The notes under the pieces are model-generated. The model was not told the DNA's origin, did no database searches, and saw only the letters and a list, made by a program, of their open reading frames with translations. A DNA stretch of 19,316 nucleotides from RGIG5612 sp045599965 (GTDB lineage Bacteria > Bacillota > Clostridia > Lachnospirales > Lachnospiraceae), in the NCBI GenBank assembly GCA_045599965.1, contig JAZRXA010000004.1, positions 1 to 19,316 on the forward strand. Reading direction: 5' to 3'. This document shows positions 1-6,502 of the stretch, piece after piece (the stretch's first letter is position 1; the number at the start of each line of letters is the position of its first letter). Made by a program: the position numbers and the translations under genes.

Positions 1-3
1 GTA

Positions 4-52
4 GCGAAGCAAGGTGCGCGCCCATCTTTAGCGCTGGCACCGCTAGCTTCGC
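4..52. repeat. GC-rich fold-back at window edge
   Basis: GCGAAGC (4-10) pairs with GCTTCGC (46-52), GGTGC (13-17) with GCACC (37-41), and GCGC (18-21) with GCGC (31-34), giving one long interrupted hairpin. It is far richer in G+C than the surrounding DNA. The words GCGAAGC and GCGCTGGC recur at the ends of the 238-574 element (573-579 and 237-244), so it may be part of a related repeat family that continues off the left edge. No coding potential is seen. Function unknown. Confidence 0.6.
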
Positions 53-59
53 GTTCCAT

Positions 60-222
60 AATTCATGCTCTACAAAAAATCTTTTTTCAGAGCATGAATT
101 AACAAGAAATAATTTTAAAAAAATCATGCTCTGTAGAAGTACTCTTTGCGGAGCATGAATTTTGCAAAAATATGGTTTACTTTTTCATGCTCTAGAGTGA
201 CAAACGTTGTGGAGCATGATTT
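60..222. repeat. Three-unit hairpin array, exact 61-bp period
   Basis: The 8-mer TCATGCTC occurs at 63-70, 124-131 and 185-192. Its reverse complement GAGCATGA occurs at 90-97, 151-158 and 212-219. Each pair therefore encloses exactly 19 nt, each pair is separated from the next by exactly 26 nt, and the unit repeats every 61 bp. In unit 1 the arms extend to 12 bp (60-71 with 89-100). The 19-nt loops and 26-nt linkers differ between units, so only the arms and the spacing are kept. I recognise no known family. Candidates are hairpin repeats in RNA or single-stranded DNA, or an array of protein-binding half-sites. Confidence 0.8.
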
Positions 223-358
223 TTAGAAAGTGAGCGGCGCTGGCTACGCCAGCTCCATATATGAAAATAACCTTTAAGGTTCTATTTAAACAAAAAACCA
301 TACAAAAAATTTTTAAAAAATATTTTTACCGAAAAAGGCACCATTGGTACCCGTTGGG

Positions 359-474
359 CATTATGAAAAATGTTGGTGATTTTTATAAGGTTTAAAAAAC
401 CTTGATAAATCAAGGTTTTTAAATTTGGTACTTATCTAACAAATCCTCATAATGAATAAATTTGGTGATTTTAC
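359..474. repeat. Imperfect direct repeat pair inside element
   Basis: Bases 359-385 and 448-474 are in the same orientation and agree at 21 of 27 positions, sharing the words TTGGTGATTTT and AATGAA-like/ATGAA. They lie 89 bp apart on either side of the central hairpin. Direct repeats inside an otherwise inverted structure could be binding sites or traces of a duplication. Function unknown. Confidence 0.55.
395..420. repeat. Central hairpin of nested palindrome
   Basis: AAAAACCTTGA (395-405) pairs perfectly with TCAAGGTTTTT (410-420) around a 4-nt loop, at the midpoint of the 238-574 element. The flanking A and T runs make it resemble a bidirectional intrinsic terminator, but no gene ends here. 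Confidence 0.7.
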
Positions 475-616
475 TTAAAAAATATGTAGTTTCGGGTACC
501 AATGGTGCCTTTTTCGGTAATTTTATCAAAACATTTTATTTTGGCTTCATATATGGAGCTGGCGTTAGCCAGCGAAGCGGACGACGAAGTCGGACGCAAT
601 GAAAGATAGTAGTAGT

Positions 617-664
617 GGCGGTGTGTTTGGTGGATTATCTTTGATTATCCACCAATCCACCGCC
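617..664. repeat. Two-tier hairpin, unknown role
   Basis: GGCGGTG (617-623) pairs with CACCGCC (658-664), and TTGGTGGA (627-634) pairs with TCCACCAA (648-655). They are separated by a small 3/2-nt internal loop and close a 13-nt loop. The stem totals 15 bp and is G+C-rich in an AT-rich setting. It has no downstream T-run, so it is not a classical terminator. It may be an RNA structure or a repeat element. Confidence 0.65.
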
Positions 665-714
665 TATGACCCTTGTAAATTGCAGGTTTGTCGATTTAAA
701 TAAAAATTAAGGTA

Positions 715-740
715 AAAGGTGTCAATAAGTTGGCACCTTT
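715..740. terminator. Terminator-like hairpin upstream of surface protein
   Basis: AAAGGTG (715-721) pairs with CACCTTT (734-740), extended by U-G and C-G pairs at 722/733 and 723/732, with an 8-nt loop. The stem's own T-run is short and is followed by CAGAG, so termination would be weak. It strongly resembles the hairpin after the surface-protein gene (2713-2745), sharing TAAAAGGTG and AGTTGGCACCTTT. No gene upstream in the window needs it. Confidence 0.45.
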
Positions 741-756
741 CAGAGCGTATTAGCGG

Positions 757-784
757 TTGAAAAAAGTTATAAATATAGTATAGT
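757..784 (+). promoter_or_regulatory. Putative promoter of the surface-protein gene
   Basis: A -35-like TTGAAA (757-762) is followed 16 nt later by a -10-like TATAGT (779-784), about 50 bp upstream of the start codon. A Shine-Dalgarno GAGGAG lies at 819-824. The match is by eye to the sigma-A consensus, and AT-rich DNA gives chance matches. Confidence 0.5.
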
Positions 785-833
785 ATTATATGAATAGTTT
801 TTTATAAAATAGGTATATGAGGAGATAATTACT

Positions 834-2681
834 ATGAAAAAGAGAATTGTAGCATTACTTTTAGTAATTGCTATGGTAATTGCATGTTTGCCAATATTGA
901 CATTTGCTAATGATTCTAACGGAAGCAATAAATTAATGTTTGAATTAGTTAATGAACTTGAAGATAACGGAGAGTATATTATTGTTAACAAAAATCAACC
1001 AGGTCAACCGGCTAGAGTTATGGAATCAATTGGTGGAAACGTTCTTAATTATTTTGATGTATCAGTAGATTCTAATAAAAGAGTTATCATTGATGAAGAC
1101 AAAGCAGAAAATTGTTTAGTTAAAGCTGTTCAATTTAATAATAATAAGCAAGCAAAATTACAAATTGGAGATAAATTCATTGTTAAAAATAATGAGGATA
1201 GATTAGAACTTAGTTATAACAGCACTTCTTCTGATGTATATAATACATACAATTACGGAGGAAATGATGGTTGGAAATTATGTGGATATGGTAAGTGGAT
1301 TAGAAATACTGGAAATAGTACTAAACAAGGAGAAACGATAAGAGATGGTGGTTGGTGGGCTTATTCGTGGGAAGGAACATACACTGGCGCATATTTATAT
1401 AAGAAAGTTGAAACTGCTACAGTTACCTTTGACGCTTGTGGACATGGAACAACTCCTGAAGCTCAATTTCTTAAAAAAGGTGATAAAGCAACTGAGCCTG
1501 AAGTAACACCTGGTGAGGGATATCGTTTTGTATGTTGGCTTGACGGTGAAAAAGAGTGGGATTTTGATACTCCTGTAAAAGAAGACATTACTCTTACTGC
1601 TAAATTTGACAAACTAGTTGAATATGTACTTACTGATGAATTAGAAGATGGTGAAGAATATCTTATTGTTAATAAGAATAGTAAAGCTAATTCAGCCAGA
1701 GTTATGCAAGTAATTAATGGTACTGTTCTTAATTACTTTGAATCTTCTGTAGACAGTTATAATAGAATTATTGTTGGTGAAGAAGAGGCTGAAAATTCAG
1801 TATTTTCAGCTACAAACTTTTTTGATGATGGATTGAAAAAAGCTAATCTTCAAATTGGTGACAAATATATTGGAGTAAATGAAGAAGGAAGACTTGTATT
1901 AGTAGAGTCAAATCCTGGGGTATTTAATACATTCAACTATGGTGGCAGTAATGGTTGGAAGTTATGTGGTTATGAATTCTGGATTAGAAATACAGGAAAT
2001 ACTACAGGTAACAGAGATGGTGGTTGGTGGCCAACTGACAAATTTGGTTCAGAATATACAGGCGCTTATATTTATAAAAAAGTAAATTATGAAGCAACAG
2101 TAACAGCAGATGATATTACTATCGATTGTACAAAGAATGTTCCGGAATTTACTGCACTAGTTATAAAAGATGTCAAATTTCCGTATGTAATTGAATATGA
2201 ATTTAATAGAGAAGAAAACTATACATGTGGTGAATATGTAATTGAAGTTACTGGAGATAAAAAACAAGGCAATTATACGGTTACTTATGTAAACGGCACT
2301 TTAACGATTAATCATGTTTTGGAACCAGTTAAAGGCAGTGAACCAACAACTATAAAAGATGGATATAAAAAGGCATTTAAATGTGTTGGCTGTGGCCAAT
2401 ATTTCGAAGATGAAGATGGCAAAGTCCTAATTGGAGACGAGGAAGATTACGAGGCATGGAAGGCAAAAGGTGGAAAAGGATATCTTGAAAAGATATCATC
2501 ACCTGATACAGGAGATAATAATAACATTACTCTTTGGATTATTCTTACAATTTTAGGATTGACAGGAATCGGAGCAGTTGGTTTTTATTATTTAGGATTA
2601 TATAAACGTTTTAGTTTTGCAGAAATTTCGCAATTCTTTGAAAAAATAACAAAATTTAGTTTCTTCAATAAAAAGAAATAA
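834..2681 (+). CDS. Sortase-type surface protein with duplicated domain
   Basis: This is a secreted, probably wall-anchored protein of 615 residues with no function I can name. Residues 1-25 form a signal peptide (MKKR then a hydrophobic run). Residues 37-192 and 262-417 are two copies of one domain, sharing ELEDGEEY-IVNKN, LNYF-SVDS, AKLQIGDK, YGGNDGWKLCGY, WIRNTGN and RDGGWW. Between them, 195-259 looks like an InlB/Flg_new repeat (VTFDACGHGT then WDFDTPV-DITLTAKF). Residues 419-493 resemble an MBG-type beta domain, and 494-535 carry a CxxC module (C517, C520) common in Clostridia surface proteins. SPDTG (556-560), a membrane segment (565-587) and a basic end complete the sorting signal. 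The start is supported by GAGGAG 8-9 nt upstream. The duplicated domain may bind a ligand or glycan, which is inference. Confidence 0.85.
   Translation: MKKRIVALLLVIAMVIACLPILTFANDSNGSNKLMFELVNELEDNGEYIIVNKNQPGQPARVMESIGGNVLNYFDVSVDSNKRVIIDEDKAENCLVKAVQFNNNKQAKLQIGDKFIVKNNEDRLELSYNSTSSDVYNTYNYGGNDGWKLCGYGKWIRNTGNSTKQGETIRDGGWWAYSWEGTYTGAYLYKKVETATVTFDACGHGTTPEAQFLKKGDKATEPEVTPGEGYRFVCWLDGEKEWDFDTPVKEDITLTAKFDKLVEYVLTDELEDGEEYLIVNKNSKANSARVMQVINGTVLNYFESSVDSYNRIIVGEEEAENSVFSATNFFDDGLKKANLQIGDKYIGVNEEGRLVLVESNPGVFNTFNYGGSNGWKLCGYEFWIRNTGNTTGNRDGGWWPTDKFGSEYTGAYIYKKVNYEATVTADDITIDCTKNVPEFTALVIKDVKFPYVIEYEFNREENYTCGEYVIEVTGDKKQGNYTVTYVNGTLTINHVLEPVKGSEPTTIKDGYKKAFKCVGCGQYFEDEDGKVLIGDEEDYEAWKAKGGKGYLEKISSPDTGDNNNITLWIILTILGLTGIGAVGFYYLGLYKRFSFAEISQFFEKITKFSFFNKKK
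942..2084 (+). repeat. Tandem domain duplication within surface protein
   Basis: Codons 37-192 (942-1409) and 262-417 (1617-2084) encode two homologous domains of 156 residues, with a 69-residue linker. Blocks such as WKLCGY, WIRNTGN and DGGWW are identical, while acidic loops differ. This points to an old internal duplication kept under selection, not a recent copy. Confidence 0.85.
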
Positions 2682-2712
2682 GTAGAATTTTTATTAAAAA
2701 TTCATAAATTTT

Positions 2713-2746
2713 AAAAGGTGCAAGCTTATATAGTTGGCACCTTTTT
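2713..2746 (+). terminator. Intrinsic terminator after surface protein
   Basis: AAAAGGTGC (2713-2721) pairs perfectly with GCACCTTTT (2737-2745) around a 15-nt loop, ending in five T residues (2742-2746). It lies 31 bp after the stop codon and before the nifJ promoter, so it separates the two units. The A-run on the left arm could let it work in both directions. A weak AT-only inverted repeat precedes it at 2685-2703. Confidence 0.7.
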
Positions 2747-2760
2747 AATATTGTCTTTTG

Positions 2761-2789
2761 TTGTATATCGTTTGTGCAAATGTTATAAT
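2761..2789 (+). promoter_or_regulatory. Putative nifJ promoter with extended -10
   Basis: TTGTAT (2761-2766) and a consensus TATAAT (2784-2789) are separated by 17 nt, and a TG at 2781-2782 gives an extended -10 (TGTTATAAT). It lies about 68 bp upstream of the nifJ start, directly after a terminator. It is the best sigma-A-type match I saw. Confidence 0.65.
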
Positions 2790-2856
2790 ATTATTGTATT
2801 TTTTTTAGTACATAAATATTTTGTTTTCAAAATAAATTTATCTTGGAGGAAGAATA

Positions 2857-5800
2857 ATGGCTAGAAAATTAAAATCTATGGATGGTAATAACGCGGCCGC
2901 TCATGTATCTTATGCTTATTCTGATGTTGCTGCTATTTATCCTATTACACCTTCATCAGTTATGGCTGAACTTGCAGACAAGTGGGCTACTGATGGCCTT
3001 AAAAATATTTTTGGCAGAGAGGTTCAAGTTACAGAAATGCAATCTGAAGCTGGCGCCGCAGGTGCAGTTCATGGTTCCTTAGTTGCAGGTGCACTTACTA
3101 CAACTTTTACTGCTTCTCAAGGACTTCTTTTAATGATTCCTAATATGTACAAAATGGCTGGTGAACATCTCCCATGCGTTATTGATGTTTCGGCTCGTGC
3201 ATTAGCAACTCACGCATTATCTATTTTTGGTGATCATTCAGATATTTATGCATGCCGTCAAACTGGATTTGCTATGTTATGTGCGACTTCAGTTCAAGAA
3301 GTTATGGATCTTACTCCTATTTCTCATTGCTCAGCAATTAAAGGAAGAGTTCCTTTTGTAAACTTCTTTGATGGTTTTAGAACATCTCATGAAATTCAAA
3401 AAATTGAAGTTTGGGATTATGAAGACTTAAAAGACATGATTGATATGGATGCTGTTGATAAATTTAAAGCAGAATCTCTAAACCCTAATCGTGCTTGCCA
3501 GATGGGTTCTAGTCAAAATCCAGATACATTCTTCCAAGTTCGTGAAGCAAGTAATAAACATTATGAAGCACTTCCTGCTATCGTAGAAGAATATTTCAAC
3601 AAAGTTAATGAAAAATTAGGCACTGACTATTCGTTCTTTAATTATCATGGTGCTCCTGATGCAGAACATGTAGTTATTGCTATGGGCAGTGTTTGCGAAA
3701 CAGCTGAAGAAGTTGTTGATTTCTTAAATAAAGATGGCGGAAAGTATGGCGTAATTAAAGTTAGACTTTATCGTCCTTTCTGCGCTGACAAACTTATTGA
3801 AGTTATTCCTGATAGCGTTAAACAAATTAGTGTTTTAGATAGAACTAAAGAGCCTGGTAGTTTAGGTGAACCTTTATACTTAGATGTTGTTGCAGCTCTT
3901 CATACATCTAAATTTAAGGATGTTCCAATCTTCACAGGTCGTTATGGTCTTGGTTCAAAAGACACTAACTCATCACAACTTATCGCAACATTTAAGAATA
4001 CTACTAAGAAAGAATTTACAATCGGTATTGAAGACGATGTAACAAATCTTTCACTTGATTGTTCTTATGCACCTTATACAGCTGATGAAAATACAGTTTG
4101 CTGTAAGTTCTGGGGCCTTGGCGCGGATGGTACTGTTGGTGCTAATAAAAACTCTATTAAAATTATTGGTGACAATACAGATCTTTATGTTCAAGCTTAC
4201 TTTGATTATGACTCAAAGAAGAGCGGTGGCGTAACTGTTTCTCACCTTCGTTTTGGAAAAACACCTATTAAGTCAACTTATCTTATAAATAAAGCTGACT
4301 TCGTAGCATGCCATAATCCTGCTTATGTAAGAAAATACAACATGGTGCAAGACCTTGTTGATGGTGGTGCATTCCTTCTTAACTGTGCTTGGGACATTGA
4401 CGAGTTATCTGAGAATTTGCCAGGCCAGGCTAAGAGATATATGGCTGAACATAATATTCAGCTATTTACAATTGATGCTGTTAAGATGGGTAAAGAAATT
4501 GGCCTTGGTGGAAGAATTAATACAATCCTTCAAGCTGCTTTCTTTAATATCACTAAGGTTGTTGATGTAGATAAAGTAAATCAACTTATGAAAGATGCTG
4601 CTCTTAAGACATATGGTCGTAAGGGTGAAGAAATTGTAAATATGAACTACGCTGCTATTGATGCAGGCGCTAATGGATATACTAAAGTTGAAATTCCAGC
4701 TGATTGGAAAGATGCTAAAGATGAAGAATTAGGTGTCGTTCATACAAAGGGCAACAAAGAAGTCGTTGATTTCGTTAATAAAATCCAAAATAAAGTTGCT
4801 GCACAGGAAGGAAATAAAATTCCAGTTTCAGCTTTTATGGATTATCAAAATGGATATACACCTAGCGGTGCTGCGGCTTATGAAAAACGCGGTGTTGCTG
4901 TAGATGTTCCATGCTGGAATAACGAAAATTGTATTCAATGTAATCAATGTGCTTATGTTTGTCCTCACGCAGCAATTCGTCCAGTTATTCTTTCTGAAGA
5001 AGAAGCTAAGAATGCTCCAGAAGGAATGAAGTTCAAAGATGCAACAGGACTTCCTGGATTTAAGTTTGCTATGACAATTTCAGTTCTTGATTGTACAGGA
5101 TGCGGAAGCTGTACAAATGTATGCCCTGGAAATAATAAAGCTGAAACACTTACACTTAAACCACTTGAGACTCAGGCTAATGAAGCTGAAATTTTCGAAT
5201 ATGGTTTAGAAGTAAGCGATAAGCCTGAAGTTTTAGATAAATTTAAGGAAAGCACAGTTAAGGGTAGCCAATTTAAGAAACCTCTATTAGAGTTCTCTGG
5301 TGCATGCGCCGGCTGTGGTGAAACTCCTTATGCAAAATTAATGACACAACTATTTGGAGACAGAGCATATATTGCTAACGCAACAGGTTGCTCATCAATT
5401 TGGGGTAACTCTTCACCTTCAACTCCATATACAGTTAACAAGAAAGGTCAAGGTCCTGCTTGGAACAACTCACTTTTCGAAGATGCTGCTGAGTTTGGTT
5501 ATGGTATGGTTCTTGCTAATAATGCTATAAGAGATTCATTAAAAGAAAAGATAGAAAATATTGTCGCAAATGGTGAAAATGAAAATGTTAAAGCCGCAGC
5601 TAGAATTTGGCTTGAGACATTTGGCAATGGTTCACTTAATGGCGAAGCAACAGAAAAATTAGTTGTTGAGTTAGAAGCTTGTGGATGTGATCATGCTAAA
5701 GAAATATTAAAACAAAAAGAATATCTTTCAAAGAAGAGCCAGTGGATATTTGGTGGTGACGGATGGGCTTATGATATCGGCTTTGGCGGATTAGACCATG

Positions 5801-6384
5801 TTATCGCTAGTGGTAAAGACGTTAATATTTTAGTATTTGATACAGAAGTTTATTCTAATACAGGTGGTCAATCTTCTAAATCAACTCCTACTGGTGCAAC
5901 AGCGCAGTTTGCAGCTGGTGGAAAAGATACAAAGAAGAAAGATTTAGCTCAAATCGCTATGAGTTATGGATACGTTTATGTAGCTCAAATTTCTATGGGC
6001 GCTGATATGAATCAATGTATTAAGGCATTCGTAGAAGCTGAAAGCTATAATGGTCCATCACTTATTATTGCTTATGCTCCATGCATTAACCATGGTATAA
6101 AAGGCGGTATGAGTAATGCTCAAGCTGAACAAAAACAAGCTGTTACTTCAGGTTATTGGCAATTACTTAGATATGACCCAAGACTAAAAGAAGAAGGAAA
6201 GAATCCATTTATGCTTGATAGCAAAGATCCTTCAACACCATATCAAGACTTCCTTAACAATGAGGTTAGATATTCAGCTTTAGTTAGAATGAATCCAGAA
6301 AAAGCAAAAGTTATGTTTGCTAAACAAGAACAGCAAGCAAAAGACAGAATCGATTACCTTAAAAAGCTTGCAAGTTTAGACTAA
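2857..6384 (+). CDS. nifJ: Pyruvate:ferredoxin (flavodoxin) oxidoreductase
   Basis: This cytoplasmic enzyme oxidises pyruvate with CoA to acetyl-CoA and CO2 and reduces ferredoxin, the central step of anaerobic sugar breakdown. The single chain of 1175 residues fits the one-subunit clostridial type. In order it has the pyruvate/TPP-binding N-terminal domain with YPITPSS (28-34), then two [4Fe-4S] motifs typical of the inserted ferredoxin domain (C692, C695, C698, C702 and C746, C749, C752, C756). The TPP-binding domain follows, with CAGC (C817, C820, ligands of the third cluster) and GDGWAYDIG (967-975). All key cysteines are present. A strong GGAGGA lies 6 nt before the ATG, and the gene has its own promoter and an upstream terminator, so it is probably expressed alone and highly. 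Confidence 0.98.
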   Translation: MARKLKSMDGNNAAAHVSYAYSDVAAIYPITPSSVMAELADKWATDGLKNIFGREVQVTEMQSEAGAAGAVHGSLVAGALTTTFTASQGLLLMIPNMYKMAGEHLPCVIDVSARALATHALSIFGDHSDIYACRQTGFAMLCATSVQEVMDLTPISHCSAIKGRVPFVNFFDGFRTSHEIQKIEVWDYEDLKDMIDMDAVDKFKAESLNPNRACQMGSSQNPDTFFQVREASNKHYEALPAIVEEYFNKVNEKLGTDYSFFNYHGAPDAEHVVIAMGSVCETAEEVVDFLNKDGGKYGVIKVRLYRPFCADKLIEVIPDSVKQISVLDRTKEPGSLGEPLYLDVVAALHTSKFKDVPIFTGRYGLGSKDTNSSQLIATFKNTTKKEFTIGIEDDVTNLSLDCSYAPYTADENTVCCKFWGLGADGTVGANKNSIKIIGDNTDLYVQAYFDYDSKKSGGVTVSHLRFGKTPIKSTYLINKADFVACHNPAYVRKYNMVQDLVDGGAFLLNCAWDIDELSENLPGQAKRYMAEHNIQLFTIDAVKMGKEIGLGGRINTILQAAFFNITKVVDVDKVNQLMKDAALKTYGRKGEEIVNMNYAAIDAGANGYTKVEIPADWKDAKDEELGVVHTKGNKEVVDFVNKIQNKVAAQEGNKIPVSAFMDYQNGYTPSGAAAYEKRGVAVDVPCWNNENCIQCNQCAYVCPHAAIRPVILSEEEAKNAPEGMKFKDATGLPGFKFAMTISVLDCTGCGSCTNVCPGNNKAETLTLKPLETQANEAEIFEYGLEVSDKPEVLDKFKESTVKGSQFKKPLLEFSGACAGCGETPYAKLMTQLFGDRAYIANATGCSSIWGNSSPSTPYTVNKKGQGPAWNNSLFEDAAEFGYGMVLANNAIRDSLKEKIENIVANGENENVKAAARIWLETFGNGSLNGEATEKLVVELEACGCDHAKEILKQKEYLSKKSQWIFGGDGWAYDIGFGGLDHVIASGKDVNILVFDTEVYSNTGGQSSKSTPTGATAQFAAGGKDTKKKDLAQIAMSYGYVYVAQISMGADMNQCIKAFVEAESYNGPSLIIAYAPCINHGIKGGMSNAQAEQKQAVTSGYWQLLRYDPRLKEEGKNPFMLDSKDPSTPYQDFLNNEVRYSALVRMNPEKAKVMFAKQEQQAKDRIDYLKKLASLD

Positions 6385-6389
6385 ATAAA

Positions 6390-6398
6390 TGTTATAAT
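6390..6398 (+). promoter_or_regulatory. Possible promoter for the ltaS-like operon
   Basis: TGTTATAAT (6390-6398) is an extended -10 identical to that of nifJ, placed just after the nifJ stop. The only -35 candidate, TTGCAA (6368-6373), is spaced 19 nt away, which is poor, so recognition would depend on the TG extension. No other good promoter was seen in the gap. Confidence 0.4.
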
Positions 6399-6445
6399 TG
6401 TGTAATATATTGGACAAAAAAAGTTCATAAATTTAGTTGATAATT

Positions 6446-6483
6446 TTATATTGAGTGGCTAGGCTTCTAGCTACTCAATATAA
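6446..6483 (+). promoter_or_regulatory. 16-bp leader hairpin before ltaS-like gene
   Basis: Bases 6446-6461 pair with 6468-6483 over 16 bp, with one G-U pair and a 6-nt loop (GGCTTC). The hairpin ends 8 bp before the AAAGG ribosome-binding site of the next gene. There is no following T-run, so it is unlikely to be a simple nifJ terminator. It may act as a leader structure, an mRNA-stability element or a processing site between nifJ and the downstream operon. Confidence 0.6.
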
Positions 6484-6502
6484 TAGTTTAAAGGTAAAAG
6501 TA

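Larger units (their letters stand above)
328..518. repeat. Perfect 26-bp inner inverted repeat
   Basis: Bases 328-353 and 493-518 are exact reverse complements over 26 bp. Each arm contains an imperfect palindrome around GGYACCAATGGTRCC. It is nested inside the 238-574 element and encloses the direct repeats and central hairpin. Such a long perfect match in non-coding, AT-rich DNA implies recent origin or selection. Confidence 0.85.
238..574. mobile_element. MITE-like nested palindromic element, no transposase
   Basis: Terminal inverted repeats lie at 238-265 and 546-574 and match except for one extra T in the right copy. Each terminus also folds on itself (GCTGGC with GCCAGC). Inside are a perfect 26-bp inverted repeat (328-353 with 493-518) and a central 11-bp hairpin (395-405 with 410-420), with centres at about 406, 423 and 407.5. 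No open reading frame is present, so any movement would need enzymes supplied elsewhere. AGCGG at 233-237 and 576-580 could be a short target duplication, but that is weak. The mobile-element label is inference from structure; a structured regulatory or replication element is an alternative. Confidence 0.55.

Noticed and set aside
60..222. CRISPR array
   Set aside because: Only 8-12 bp arms are conserved, in alternating orientation, and both the loops and the linkers vary. No long direct repeat and no cas genes are present.
60..222. Integron attC sites
   Set aside because: The conserved arms lack the RYYYAAC/GTTRRRY core, the period is only 61 bp with no cassette genes between, and no integrase is visible.
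767..991. Short minus-strand reading frame of 74 codons
   Set aside because: It lies opposite the promoter and signal-peptide region of the surface protein, is low-complexity, and has no ribosome-binding site.
2685..2703. AT-only inverted repeat after the surface-protein stop
   Set aside because: It is a perfect 9-bp match with a 1-nt centre, but only A/T at the core and easily due to composition. The stronger hairpin at 2713-2745 is the better terminator.
6455..6502. GTG start for the ltaS-like gene
   Set aside because: The GTG sits inside a 16-bp hairpin with no ribosome-binding site. ATG 6503 has AAAGG upstream and begins the basic N-terminus expected.
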